Translations under genes and position numbers: made by a program
Notes under the pieces: generated by a model
Seen by the model: the letters and a program-made list of their open reading frames with translations, nothing else
What the model was told of the DNA's origin: nothing
Databases searched by the model: none
NCBI GenBank assembly: GCA_903847975.1
Contig: CAINFC010000160.1
Location: forward strand, 1-52,693
Length of the DNA: 52,693 nt
Source: an uncultured Acidobacteriota bacterium
GTDB lineage: Bacteria > Acidobacteriota > UBA6911 > CAINFC01
Reading direction: 5' to 3'
Shown here: positions 1 through 8,801 of the stretch, in pieces
Numbering within the stretch: the first letter of the stretch is position 1
Layout of the letters: each line of letters opens with the position of its first letter

Positions 1-222
1 AGCGCAGCCCCAGGTACGCAGTCAGGTTAACCATAAGGGCGGAAAGCCCGATACATTCTTCCGGCCTATTCCCCAAGGAAGGTCCCGGATAAAAACCGTT
101 GTAAAGGATCGATCCCGGAGGATGGGTCTCAGGCTTTCCGCCCTTCGTACGTAAGGCAAACCGACCTGGGGCTCCGCTGCGCTCCACCCCGGGCTATTAT
201 GTCCGCGGGCCTTCCGCCCGCC
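1..222. repeat. Nested inverted-repeat block at the window edge
   Basis: No gene is seen in positions 1-460. Positions 1-16 pair with 163-182 (CCCCAGGT / ACCTGGGG plus AGCGCAG / CTGCGCT). Inside this, positions 35-48 (AAGGGCGGAAAGCC) pair perfectly with 132-145. Downstream, about 197-222, is another hairpin (GCGGGC / GCCCGC). This is the style of REP/BIME-type intergenic repeats. The block may extend left of the window. The rest of the gap, to 460, holds two copies of the dispersed GACTTTTTGC motif and no convincing promoter. Confidence 0.6.
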
Positions 223-299
223 TTGCTGAATACAAATCCTTGACGGTCCACACGTTCTCCCGCGGAGACAGAAAGGCCTCTTCCGGAAGGCACCAGTCC

Positions 300-351
300 G
301 ATTTCTTGCGAAGCCATCCTGGTTGCGTAAGCGACTTTTTGCCGGGTTATC
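300..351 (+). repeat. Two copies of dispersed GACTTTTTGC motif
   Basis: Positions 300-318 read GATTTCTTGCGAAGCCATC and positions 333-351 read GACTTTTTGCCGGGTTATC. The same about 18-bp motif recurs at many intergenic sites in this window, in either orientation, often at the edge of a hairpin-rich element. Here both copies face the same way and the second ends about 110 bp before flhB. No transposase is nearby. Confidence 0.6.
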
Positions 352-460
352 CTTTCGGATTTTTCCTCACCGGAACGTTCCGTGAGCCGTTTCCGGCCCT
401 AGGATTGCTTTCCCATTCCACGTCGGGGACAAGTGGAAACGCGGAGGCAATAGAAGAGAT

Positions 461-1525
461 ATGCCGGATAAAGAACAGCGAACAGAAGATCCAACTGGAC
501 GACGATTAGCCAAGGAGCGGGAGCAGGGCAACCTGTTCCGCAACCGGGATATCGTCATTGCCGGGCTTTTCCTGGCGGAGATCATGCTTCTCAAGTCTGT
601 CCTTTCCAACGGGTACCATGAGTACAAGAGCTACATGCAGGATCTTTTTCGGGCTCCCGTTCCCTCGGAATTCACTCTGGAATATACCCAGGGTCTGATC
701 AATGCCATTCTGATCCTGGTTACAAAAATTGTGGGACCCCTGATCGTCCTGGTCCTGGTGCTAACTTTCGTGGGACTGTTTGCCCAGGGGGGCTGGAATT
801 TTACCTTTGAGCCACTGGGATTCAAGCTGGACCGCATTCTTCCCAAGAACAACTTCCTGAAAATCTTCTCCAAGTCGGGCCTGGTTCGTCTGGCGAAGGA
901 GGCGCTGCTCTTTGCGGTGATTGCCATATTCTCCTACAACCTGATCACCGATGTGTGGGCTCAGCTGCCGGTCTGGGGCAAGGTTTCCCCTGAAATCAGC
1001 ATGTTCAAGGCTCTTTCCTTCAGCTACGGTCTTGCCTGGAACGTCGGGGTCACCTACCTCGGCATCTCGATCCTCCTCTTTCTGTTTGAAAAGCATCAGT
1101 TCAAAACCGGGCTGAAAATGACCAAGCAGGAAGTGAAGGACGAAGTCAAGGATCAGGAAGGGAATCCCCAGATCAGGGGCAAAATACGCAGCCTGCAGAT
1201 TCAGGCCGCCCGCCGGCGGATGATGAAAGCCGTTCCGGAAGCGACGATGGTGGTCACCAACCCGACGCACTATGCCGTAGCGCTCAAGTATGATCCGAAA
1301 TCCATGCCGGCCCCGACAGTCGTCGCTAAGGGTAAGAACCTGATTGCCCAGAAGATCAAGGCCATAGCGCAGGAGCACAAGGTCCCGGTGGTGGAAAACA
1401 AGCCGCTGGCTCAGCTGTTGTACAAGAAGGTGGAAATCGGCGAAATAATCCCGGTGGAACTCTATCGCATCGTCGCGGAAATGCTGGCTTATGTCATGCG
1501 TCTGCGGGAAAAAGCCTATCACTAA
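461..1525 (+). CDS. flhB: Flagellar export switch protein FlhB
   Basis: FlhB is the substrate-specificity switch of the flagellar type III export gate in the inner membrane. The 354-residue length is normal. The N-terminus starts with the charged EDPTGRRLAKEREQGN segment typical of FlhB, followed by four hydrophobic segments between about residues 27 and 215. The cytoplasmic domain carries the self-cleavage site NPTH at residues 267-270 (cut expected between N267 and P268), then VAKGKNLIAQKIKAIA and VVENKPLAQLLY, both hallmark FlhB blocks. The start at 461 follows a purine-rich AGAAGAG. flhA follows after 43 bp. The missing fliP, fliQ and fliR would be expected upstream or elsewhere. A non-flagellar type III homologue is unlikely because the neighbours are all flagellar. 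Confidence 0.97.
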   Translation: MPDKEQRTEDPTGRRLAKEREQGNLFRNRDIVIAGLFLAEIMLLKSVLSNGYHEYKSYMQDLFRAPVPSEFTLEYTQGLINAILILVTKIVGPLIVLVLVLTFVGLFAQGGWNFTFEPLGFKLDRILPKNNFLKIFSKSGLVRLAKEALLFAVIAIFSYNLITDVWAQLPVWGKVSPEISMFKALSFSYGLAWNVGVTYLGISILLFLFEKHQFKTGLKMTKQEVKDEVKDQEGNPQIRGKIRSLQIQAARRRMMKAVPEATMVVTNPTHYAVALKYDPKSMPAPTVVAKGKNLIAQKIKAIAQEHKVPVVENKPLAQLLYKKVEIGEIIPVELYRIVAEMLAYVMRLREKAYH

Positions 1526-1568
1526 CCGCTTTCGTCGCGCCGGATTTCTCCCCGGAGTGGCATGAATA

Positions 1569-3686
1569 TTGCTCCAAAAGTCAGCGGATAAAAATATTAT
1601 GGCAGCCACGGAATCCGCAACCATCAACCAGACCCTGTTTGGAGAAAAGTCCCATCTCGTCGTTCCGGTCGCAATCATCGCCGTCCTGTTTATCATCGTG
1701 GTCCCTCTGCCAACGCTGATCATGGACCTTCTGATCGCCACCAACCTGACGCTCTCGTTCCTGCTGCTGATGGTTTCCATCTACGTGGCCCGCACGCTGG
1801 ACCTGTCGGTTTATCCCTCTCTGCTGCTTCTGCTCACCCTGTTTCGCCTGGCTCTCAATATCGCCTCCACCCGACTGATCCTGCTGCACGGAGAGGAGGG
1901 AACCCAGGCCGCCGGCGAAATCATTCAGGCCTTCGGGCAGTTCGTGGTCGGCGGCAACTTTATCGTCGGCATCATCATTTTCCTGGTGATCATAGTGGTG
2001 CAGTACATGGTCATCAACACCGGTTCCAGCCGGATTTCCGAAGTCACCGCGCGCTTTACCCTGGACGCCATGCCCGGCAAGCAGATGGCTATCGATGCCG
2101 ATCTGAACGCCGGCTTTATCGACGAAAAGGAGGCTCGTTCCCGGCGCGAAAAGATCGCTCAGGAAGCCGATTTTTACGGCTCCATGGACGGGGCCATCAA
2201 ATTCGTCCAGAAGGATGCCGTGGCGGGGATCATCATAATCCTGATCAACGTCATCGGCGGCTTTCTCATCGGCGTCCTGCAGAAAGGGATGACCCTGAGC
2301 AGCGCACTGGAAGTGTATACAATCCTGACGGTAGGTGACGGTTTGGTGACAGCGCTTCCCTCCCTGCTGGTTTCCATATCCGGAGGCATGCTGACCACTC
2401 GCGCCTCCACCCAGGACCGCACCCTGGGAGAAGCCGTCAGCGTTCAGCTGTTCGGCATGAGCTCGCCGCTGTCGCTGGCCGCCGGCCTGATCGGCCTGGT
2501 CGGGTTGATTCCCGGCTTTCCGAAGCTGGCCTTCTTTCTGCTTTCTGCCGCCGCCGGGTTTATGGCCTACACTTTGAACAAGACCAAGGCCGCGCGGGAA
2601 AAGGCCCAGGCCGCCGCCAAGGACGGGCCGGGAGCGGAATCCGCCCCTGCGCCTGTGGAAAAAGTGGAGTCCCTGCTCCGATTGGATCCTCTTTCGGTTG
2701 AAATCGGATTCGGACTGATCAACATGGTGGACCCGGCGCAGGGCGGCGATTTTCTGCAGCGAGTCAAGATTATCCGGCGGCAGCTGGCCCAGGAGCTGGG
2801 AATCATCGTGCCGCCCATCCACGTGGTGGACAATTTACAGCTGAATCCGCGGGAGTACTCCATCCTGCTGCGGGGCGTGCAGATCGCCAAGGGCGAGCTT
2901 TTGCAAAACCAGCTGCTGGCGGTCAACTCCGGAACCGCCCAGGAGGGGCTGGGCGGGATCGATACCAAAGACCCGGCTTTCCATATGGAAGCAAAATGGA
3001 TCCAGCCGGCCGAAAAGGAGCGGGCCATCGTTCTGGGATACGCGGTGGTCGATGCTCCCACCGTCCTGGCAACCCACCTGACGGAAACCATCAAGGCTTA
3101 CTCCCCCGACCTGCTCGGACGGCAGGAAGTGAAAACCCTGATCGACTCGGTCAACGAAACCCATCCGAAGGTGGTGGAGGAGCTGATACCCAAATTAATG
3201 TCGATCGGCGACGTGCAGAAGATTTTGCAAAACCTGTTGCGGGAGAGTGTGCCGATCCGGGACCTGGTAAGTGTTCTGGAAACCCTGGCCGACTATGCTC
3301 CCATGACCAAAAACCCGGTTCTGCTTACCGAATATGTCCGTCAAAGCCTGTCGCGGAGCATCTGCAACAACTACGTCAACGAAAACGGCGAGCTGCTGGC
3401 CTTTACCTTGAGTCCGGAACTGGATCAGGCCATTTCTCAATCCGTTACCCACAACGAGCTTCTTTCCGTTTGGAATCCGGACCCGCGGTTTGCCAAGGAA
3501 CTTCTGGCCAAAATCCGCAATATGGTATCCCCCGGGGCCGATGCCTCCGGGGTTCTGATCTGCAGCAGCAATTCACGGCCGCATATCCGGCAGCTTGTGG
3601 CTCCCTACATGCCCAAGCTGGCCATACTGTCCCATAACGAAATTCCCATGACCATCCGTTTCATCTCCCTGGGTATGGTGAAATAA
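1569..3686 (+). CDS. flhA: Flagellar export gate protein FlhA
   Basis: FlhA is the large export-gate protein of the flagellar type III apparatus. It has eight predicted membrane helices in the first about 330 residues and a cytoplasmic substrate-docking domain after that. The FHIPEP-family signature is plain at about residues 157-200 (RFTLDAMPGKQMAIDADLNA, then the FIDEKEARSRR block). The linker at about 338-362 is Ala/Pro rich. The TTG at 1569 has a well-spaced GGAGTGG, giving 705 residues. An in-frame ATG at 1599 would shorten it by 10 residues and cannot be excluded. The C-terminal part is complete and ends with SLGMVK. The gene sits between flhB and flhF, as in many polar-flagellate genomes. 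Confidence 0.97.
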   Translation: MLQKSADKNIMAATESATINQTLFGEKSHLVVPVAIIAVLFIIVVPLPTLIMDLLIATNLTLSFLLLMVSIYVARTLDLSVYPSLLLLLTLFRLALNIASTRLILLHGEEGTQAAGEIIQAFGQFVVGGNFIVGIIIFLVIIVVQYMVINTGSSRISEVTARFTLDAMPGKQMAIDADLNAGFIDEKEARSRREKIAQEADFYGSMDGAIKFVQKDAVAGIIIILINVIGGFLIGVLQKGMTLSSALEVYTILTVGDGLVTALPSLLVSISGGMLTTRASTQDRTLGEAVSVQLFGMSSPLSLAAGLIGLVGLIPGFPKLAFFLLSAAAGFMAYTLNKTKAAREKAQAAAKDGPGAESAPAPVEKVESLLRLDPLSVEIGFGLINMVDPAQGGDFLQRVKIIRRQLAQELGIIVPPIHVVDNLQLNPREYSILLRGVQIAKGELLQNQLLAVNSGTAQEGLGGIDTKDPAFHMEAKWIQPAEKERAIVLGYAVVDAPTVLATHLTETIKAYSPDLLGRQEVKTLIDSVNETHPKVVEELIPKLMSIGDVQKILQNLLRESVPIRDLVSVLETLADYAPMTKNPVLLTEYVRQSLSRSICNNYVNENGELLAFTLSPELDQAISQSVTHNELLSVWNPDPRFAKELLAKIRNMVSPGADASGVLICSSNSRPHIRQLVAPYMPKLAILSHNEIPMTIRFISLGMVK

Positions 3687-3709
3687 TCCTTTCTGATTGG
3701 TGAGTAACT

Positions 3710-5092
3710 ATGAAAATAAAGACTTTTAATGCCGCTCAGCTGTCCGAAGCGATCGCCGAAATCAAGAAAGAGCTCGGCGAGGATGCTCTGATCCTTTCCA
3801 CCAAGGAAGTGGAATTCCGCAAGGAGCCCAACCAGCCGCCGGTTAAAGGTTATGAAGTAGTGGCCGCCGGAGATCCCGCGCAAACGGCGGTCAAGGAAGA
3901 ACCCAGGGAAGCGCGGCGGCCGGTTTCGACACCGGCCGCTCTGGCCGCCAGGAAAGCCTACCAGGCGGCTCCCCCGGCTCCGCCTGCGCCGGTGGCACCA
4001 CTCCGGGCTTTCCCTCCCTCCCGAGCGGCGGCCGGCCCGATTCTCCCTCCGGCCCTGACCGACCTTCTGGAGTCCGCTGCTGTCAGAAAGATGCCGGCCA
4101 GGCCGGCGGCCGTGGAAAAAGTCGCTGCCCGGGAGACCGAAGAGCCGGAGAAACCGGCGAACCCCGCACCGCCTCCCGCTGCCGCCGGAAAAACACCCGA
4201 TTCCATCGCCCGTGAAATGATAGAATTAAAGCGGCTCATTCGCTGGTCGGCCCAGTCGGTGGTTTCTTCCCGTTTTCAGTCGGTAGATCCCGATGCCGAT
4301 GCCCTTTTCATCGACCTGATTGCGAATGACATGGATGAATCAATTGCCAGAAAGATCGTTACGGAAGCGCGCAAACGCATGGAAAAAAGCCGCCAGGAAA
4401 TCGGCATCGACAGTGCAGCACGGGAAGTGTTCCGCGAAATGGTGCAGATTGTTCCCATCGACGAGCGGTTTTCTTCCCGGACGGTAGCCATTTTCCTTGG
4501 TCCGACCGGAGTGGGCAAAACTACCACCATCGCCAAGCTGGCCTCCCGGTTCGCGCTGGAGCTGGGGCGCAAAACCCTGCTGATCACGCTGGATACCTAT
4601 CGCATCGGGGCCGCCGAGCAGTTGCGGATTTATGCCGACCTGATCGGCATTCCGCTGCTGGTGGCCAACAGCGTCCGTGAACTGGACCGCCAGCTCCGGG
4701 AGCATACCGAGGCCGAGGTGATTCTCATCGATACCGTGGGAAGGGCGCACGGGCGCCTTTTTCAGCTGGCCGACCTGGCTGAGTATGTCAAGGACAAGGA
4801 CTGGATTGAAAAGCACCTGGTCCTCAGCCTGACCACCAAGCCGCTGGACCTCCGGGAGACGATCGAGGCCTATGAAATGTTCGGCACCAACAAGCTGCTT
4901 TTCACCAAGCTGGATGAGACCATTACCAACGGTACGGCAGCCAACGAGCTGATCCGCACCCAGAAACCGCTGGCCTATATGACCAACGGCCAGAACGTTC
5001 CCCAGGACATCCAGATTCCCACCCCGGGCTCTTTTGCGGAATTCATCATCAGCCGGGAACAGCAGGAAGATCTAAGGATGGCATATGCATGA
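3710..5092 (+). CDS. flhF: Signal-recognition-type GTPase FlhF
   Basis: FlhF is the SRP-family GTPase that sets the site of flagellar assembly, usually a pole. Residues 1-50 form the small basic N-terminal part. Residues about 60-165 are a variable Ala/Pro/Glu-rich B-type linker. Residues about 180-455 are the NG domain, with the P-loop GPTGVGKT at 264-271, the DTYRIGAAEQL block at 295-305 and TKLDE at 399-403. The G3 motif reads DTVGR instead of the usual DTAGR, a mild change. The length of 460 is ordinary. The gene starts 23 bp after flhA and overlaps flhG by 8 bp, so FlhF and FlhG are probably made in linked amounts, in line with their known antagonism. Confidence 0.96.
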   Translation: MKIKTFNAAQLSEAIAEIKKELGEDALILSTKEVEFRKEPNQPPVKGYEVVAAGDPAQTAVKEEPREARRPVSTPAALAARKAYQAAPPAPPAPVAPLRAFPPSRAAAGPILPPALTDLLESAAVRKMPARPAAVEKVAARETEEPEKPANPAPPPAAAGKTPDSIAREMIELKRLIRWSAQSVVSSRFQSVDPDADALFIDLIANDMDESIARKIVTEARKRMEKSRQEIGIDSAAREVFREMVQIVPIDERFSSRTVAIFLGPTGVGKTTTIAKLASRFALELGRKTLLITLDTYRIGAAEQLRIYADLIGIPLLVANSVRELDRQLREHTEAEVILIDTVGRAHGRLFQLADLAEYVKDKDWIEKHLVLSLTTKPLDLRETIEAYEMFGTNKLLFTKLDETITNGTAANELIRTQKPLAYMTNGQNVPQDIQIPTPGSFAEFIISREQQEDLRMAYA

Positions 5093-5951
5093 CCAGGCAA
5101 CCACTCTGAGAGAAAAAATTCGTATGCGCCAAACACAAACCATTTTGGGTCTTAAGCCGGGGGCGGAGTCACTGGGCGGTCCGGAGTCGGTGCAGACGCA
5201 CGTCATTGCCGTAACCAGCGGGAAGGGGGGGGTGGGTAAAACCAACACGGTGGTGAACCTGGCGGCGGCGCTGAACCTCCGGGGAAAAAAAGTCCTGATC
5301 CTGGACGCCGATTTTGGCCTGGCCAATATCGATGTGCTGCTCGGCCTGGCTCCGCAGCACCACCTGGGTGATTTCCTGAGCGGGGAGAAGACACTCCGCG
5401 AAATCATCGTCTCCACTCCCCAGGGGATTGCCATCATTCCTGCGGCTCCGGGAATCCAGACCCTCAGCCACCTGGACGAGTCGCAGACCCAGCGGCTGTT
5501 TCTGGCCCTGGATGACCTGATCAAGGACTACGAATATTTTTTTATCGACACCTCAGCCGGCATTTCCGACAATGTGACCCGCCTCTTGATTGCCTCCCAG
5601 CAGATTATCGTGGTCAGCTCGCCGGACCCCACCGCCATTGTCGATGCCTACGCCCTTATCAAAATTGTCCTGCAGCTGGACCCCTCGCGGCAGCTGAGCA
5701 TCCTGATCAACTCCGTTACCGGGAGCCAGGAGGCGGAGCAGATCTTCGCCCAGCTTTCCCGGGTAACCCAGCGGTTTCTGGCCCGTGAGCTGCGCTACCT
5801 GGGATATGTGCAGTTCGACGACAAACTGAGCGGTGCGGTGCGGGCGCAGCGCGCCGTCGTCCTGGAGTTTCCCTTCAGCCCCTCCAGCCGCTGCTTCCGA
5901 AACCTGGCCAAGGCGCTGATTCCCCCGGAGGCCGGCGAGACCGGATCCTGA
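5085..5951 (+). CDS. flhG: MinD-like ATPase FlhG (flagellar number regulator)
   Basis: This is a ParA/MinD-family ATPase of 288 residues that limits flagellar number and stimulates FlhF. The deviant Walker A motif KGGVGKT lies at residues 47-53, and the LDADFGLANIDVLLGL block follows at about 73-88. The N-terminus reads HDQATTLRE, matching the DQAxxLR activator motif known to switch on FlhF GTPase activity. This separates it from plain MinD. The C-terminus lacks an obvious long amphipathic helix, although the segment around SRCFRNLAKAL is basic and amphipathic. The start at 5085 overlaps flhF and is preceded by AAGGATGG. The gene lies directly before the sigma-28-type gene, the classic flhF-flhG-fliA order. 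Confidence 0.95.
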   Translation: MHDQATTLREKIRMRQTQTILGLKPGAESLGGPESVQTHVIAVTSGKGGVGKTNTVVNLAAALNLRGKKVLILDADFGLANIDVLLGLAPQHHLGDFLSGEKTLREIIVSTPQGIAIIPAAPGIQTLSHLDESQTQRLFLALDDLIKDYEYFFIDTSAGISDNVTRLLIASQQIIVVSSPDPTAIVDAYALIKIVLQLDPSRQLSILINSVTGSQEAEQIFAQLSRVTQRFLARELRYLGYVQFDDKLSGAVRAQRAVVLEFPFSPSSRCFRNLAKALIPPEAGETGS

Positions 5952-5976
5952 AGGGATCGCCGGGAAAGCAGGGGCT

Positions 5977-6744
5977 ATGCTCAAGCAGCTGAAGAACTTT
6001 CTGGACCGCGGCGATGCCGGGACGGCCCTGCCCGAACGGGAACAGATTATCCTTGAGCATCTGCCCCAGATCAAGTATATTGCCCATCGGATCCATGCCC
6101 GGGTTCCCAAGGGAGTGGAGCTGGACGACCTGATTGGCGCGGGAATCGTCGGGCTGATGGATGCGATCGCCAAATTTGAGCCGGAAAAGGGGGTCAAGTT
6201 CAAAACCTACGCGGAAGTGCGGATCCGCGGCGCCATTCTCGACAGCCTCCGTGCCCTGGACTGGGCTCCCCGCAAGCTGCGGCAGAAAAGCCGGGAGCTG
6301 GAAGCGGTCATGCACCGGCTGGCGCAAAGAGAGCAACGGCCGGCCACCGACCAGGAGATTGCCGATGAGCTGAAAATCTCCCTGGTGGAATTTTACGAGC
6401 TGCTCAATGAGCTGAAAAGCGTGAACCTGGGGGGCTTCCACACCATGGCGTCTTCGGCAGATTACGACGCCGAGGAATCGGAGGTGCGCTATTTCCCTTT
6501 TGCCCCGGTGCCGAGTCCCTATCATGTCTTTCAGAAAGAGGAGGTCATCGAGCGGCTGTCGGAAGCCATCCAGAATCTTCCGGTTCGGGAGCAGGAAGTA
6601 CTGTCATTATATTATCTGGAAGAGCTGACCATGAAGGAGATCGGCGAAGTGATGGGAATTACCGAGTCCCGGGTATGCCAGATCCACTCCCGGGCGGTGC
6701 TGCGGCTGCGGGGCATGCTGATGGAAGCCGCTTCACCGCTGTGA
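5977..6744 (+). CDS. fliA: Flagellar RNA polymerase sigma factor FliA (sigma-28 family)
   Basis: This 255-residue FliA/WhiG-type sigma factor would direct transcription of late flagellar and chemotaxis genes. Region 2 is clear: GVELDDLIGAGIVGLMDAI, FKTYAEVRIRGAILDSLR and DWAPRKLRQKSRELE. Region 3 follows (TDQEIADELKISLVEFYELL). Region 4 has the helix-turn-helix block LPVREQEVLSLYYLEELTMK, then IGITESRVCQIHSRA. The length and lack of region 1 fit FliA. No FlgM anti-sigma gene is visible in this window. I searched the gaps before cheX and the other plus-strand genes for the TAAA-N15-GCCGATAA type of promoter and found no good match. Confidence 0.96.
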   Translation: MLKQLKNFLDRGDAGTALPEREQIILEHLPQIKYIAHRIHARVPKGVELDDLIGAGIVGLMDAIAKFEPEKGVKFKTYAEVRIRGAILDSLRALDWAPRKLRQKSRELEAVMHRLAQREQRPATDQEIADELKISLVEFYELLNELKSVNLGGFHTMASSADYDAEESEVRYFPFAPVPSPYHVFQKEEVIERLSEAIQNLPVREQEVLSLYYLEELTMKEIGEVMGITESRVCQIHSRAVLRLRGMLMEAASPL

Positions 6745-6795
6745 GGGGTGGCCGGTGACGGATGTAAGGTCTAAGGAAAGGAAGCAGGGCGCATC

Positions 6796-7806
6796 ATGGC
6801 AAAAAAACGTGGCGATAAGATCCTCAGTCAGGAAGAGATCGATGCTCTATTCAAAGCCATGCAGGAGGGGAAGAGCGAAACGGAGCCTTCCTCCACCGTT
6901 CCTGCGGCTCCGGCCAAGAAGGTTCTCAAGTACGATATTCGCAAGCCGGACCGCATTTCCAAGGACCAGATCCGCTCCCTGCACCTGATTCACAATTATT
7001 TTCAGCGGAGCTTCTCCTCGTCCCTGTCCGCCTACCTGCGCGCCTTCGTGGAAATCAAGCTGGTTTCCATCGAGCAGATTACCTACAGCGAGTTCCTGGA
7101 GTATATTGCCGAACCCACCTGCTACAACTCCATCAATATGAGCCCGATGGAGGGTAACATGGTGATGGAGCTCAGTTATCCGGTGGTGTTTCCCATGCTG
7201 GACCTGCTGCTGGGGGGGACCGGATTGCCGCCCAAGGAGGAGCGGGCCATCACCGATATCGAGTGGAGCATCATCGATGGCGTCATTCAGCTGGCCATGA
7301 AAGACCTGAAGGAGGCCTGGAAGCCGGTGGTCGACCTGCAGCTGAACGTCACGGCCCGCGAGTCCAAGCCGCAGCTGCTGCAGTTTGTATCTCTATCCGA
7401 GCCGGTGGTGGCCGTCGGGCTGGAAGTGCGCATCGGCTCCAATACCGGGTCCATGAATCTGGGCATCCCGTCCATTATTCTGAAGCTGATCCGGCACAAG
7501 TTCGAACAGCAGCAGTGGGCCATGCGACGCAAGGAGGATATCGCCAGGGACCAGGCCCGGCTGTATGGCGCCCTGCCATCGATTCCTGTGGACCTCAGCG
7601 CCGAAATCCGGGGAACGACCATCAGCATCCGCGATTTTCTGGACCTCAGCGTGGGAGACGTTCTGACCCTGGATCACTACGCCGAGAAACCCATCCAGGT
7701 GGCGATCGAAGGAAGGCCCTATTACCTGGGGCACATTGTCAACTTCCAGGAGCGCAAGGGCGTATACCTGGAGTCCGCGGCCACGGAAAAGGAAATTTAC
7801 CTTTAA
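6796..7806 (+). CDS. fliM: Flagellar motor switch protein FliM
   Basis: FliM (336 residues) is the C-ring protein that binds phospho-CheY and reverses the motor. The N-terminus ILSQEEIDALFKAM at about residues 9-22 is the EIDALL-type CheY-binding peptide. A linker of about 25 residues follows. Next comes the CheC-like middle domain with DQIRSLHLIHNYFQRSFSSS and LGGTG. The C-terminal SpoA (FliN-like) domain covers about residues 260-330 (RDFLDLSVGDVLTLD). A strong Shine-Dalgarno stretch (AGGAAAGGAAG) precedes the ATG. The binding peptide means the CheY encoded 3.4 kb downstream could act on this motor directly. Confidence 0.97.
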   Translation: MAKKRGDKILSQEEIDALFKAMQEGKSETEPSSTVPAAPAKKVLKYDIRKPDRISKDQIRSLHLIHNYFQRSFSSSLSAYLRAFVEIKLVSIEQITYSEFLEYIAEPTCYNSINMSPMEGNMVMELSYPVVFPMLDLLLGGTGLPPKEERAITDIEWSIIDGVIQLAMKDLKEAWKPVVDLQLNVTARESKPQLLQFVSLSEPVVAVGLEVRIGSNTGSMNLGIPSIILKLIRHKFEQQQWAMRRKEDIARDQARLYGALPSIPVDLSAEIRGTTISIRDFLDLSVGDVLTLDHYAEKPIQVAIEGRPYYLGHIVNFQERKGVYLESAATEKEIYL

Positions 7807-7849
7807 GGAATGGTTTCGTTTTACGGACCGGCCGACCTAGGAAGCGATT

Positions 7850-8725
7850 ATGGTAGACACGATTAAAAAAATCCCCAACCCGGAAGAGATCATCGACCTG
7901 TGGGTCACGATCTGCAAGCAGGCTTTCAACCAGGCAGTGGATGCCAAAGGAGCCGTGGAGCTGGCGGATGTACAGGTGAACGAGACCGGGCCGGCCGAAT
8001 ATGTCAAACCGGGATGTATCTTTCTGCGGATCGACAAGGGCGGCCAGGGAGGATTTGTGGTTGCCGGAACCGAGCCGGGTTTCGCCTCCGACCAGATCCT
8101 CCAGACGGCAGGGAAGGAAGCCGGCTCGCTTTTCCCCCTGTTTATGGAGGAGATCGTCCGGGTTTGCCAGAACGCCTTTGGTCCCTTCATGCAGTGCACC
8201 CAGGCTCCGGCGGATTCGGCCCGGGGAGCGGTGCTGAAAGAAGAGGGTCTGGGCTACTATCTCGTTCTGGCGGCGACCACCTCCAACAAGTCCAACTATA
8301 ACGTTGAATTTTACTTTTCCCCTGACCTCTGCCTGATGCTGGAGGAAAACAGCAAGCCGCCCGCCGTCAAGCCCGCGGCCCCACCGAAACCTCCTGCCCC
8401 GCCTCCGCCCCCGCCCCCGCCGCGGGAGGATGCCCGCTCCGCCGCGGCCAGGGGAGGGTATTCCAAGAACATCGAGCGGATCATGGACATCGATCTGCCC
8501 CTGACGGTCAGCTTTGGCCGCACGCGAATGCTTTTGAAGGACGTGATGAAGCTCGGTACGGGATCGATCATCGAACTGGACCGGACGGCCGACGATCCGG
8601 TGGATTTGTGGGTGAACGATAAGAAGGTGGCCCGCGGAGAAGTGGTGATCGTCGGCGGCAATTACGGGGTGCGGATTACCGAAATCGAGAACGTGGCGGA
8701 AAGGATCAATACCCTGCGAGACTGA
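7850..8725 (+). CDS. fliN: FliN-family switch protein with extra N-terminal domain
   Basis: Residues about 208-286 are a clear FliN/SpoA domain (IMDIDLPLTVSFGRTRMLLK, LGTGSIIELDR, GEVVIVGGNYGVRITEI), which forms the lower C-ring and binds export cargo. Classical FliN is about 100-140 residues; this protein has 291. Residues 1-168 form a separate domain I do not recognise by motif. It starts NPEEIIDLWVTICKQAFNQA and carries LFPLFMEEIVRVCQNAFGPF. Its position matches the CheC-like part of FliY, but I see no ExxN phosphatase motif. Residues 169-200 are a proline-rich hinge with a run of nine or more prolines. SD-like TAGGAAG precedes the start, 43 bp after fliM. The FliN call is firm; the front domain is undefined. 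Confidence 0.9.
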   Translation: MVDTIKKIPNPEEIIDLWVTICKQAFNQAVDAKGAVELADVQVNETGPAEYVKPGCIFLRIDKGGQGGFVVAGTEPGFASDQILQTAGKEAGSLFPLFMEEIVRVCQNAFGPFMQCTQAPADSARGAVLKEEGLGYYLVLAATTSNKSNYNVEFYFSPDLCLMLEENSKPPAVKPAAPPKPPAPPPPPPPPREDARSAAARGGYSKNIERIMDIDLPLTVSFGRTRMLLKDVMKLGTGSIIELDRTADDPVDLWVNDKKVARGEVVIVGGNYGVRITEIENVAERINTLRD

Positions 8726-8801
8726 GCCGATTCGACCGAATCCCGCCGTCCGCAACCGTTTGGGCCGGCTGAGGCGCAGGCTTTCCTGAAATAAGGAACC
8801 T

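Noticed and set aside
1581-2822. A 413-codon minus-strand frame opposite flhA
   Set aside because: Shadow of a conserved flhA; Gly/Gln/Asp-rich with no motif.
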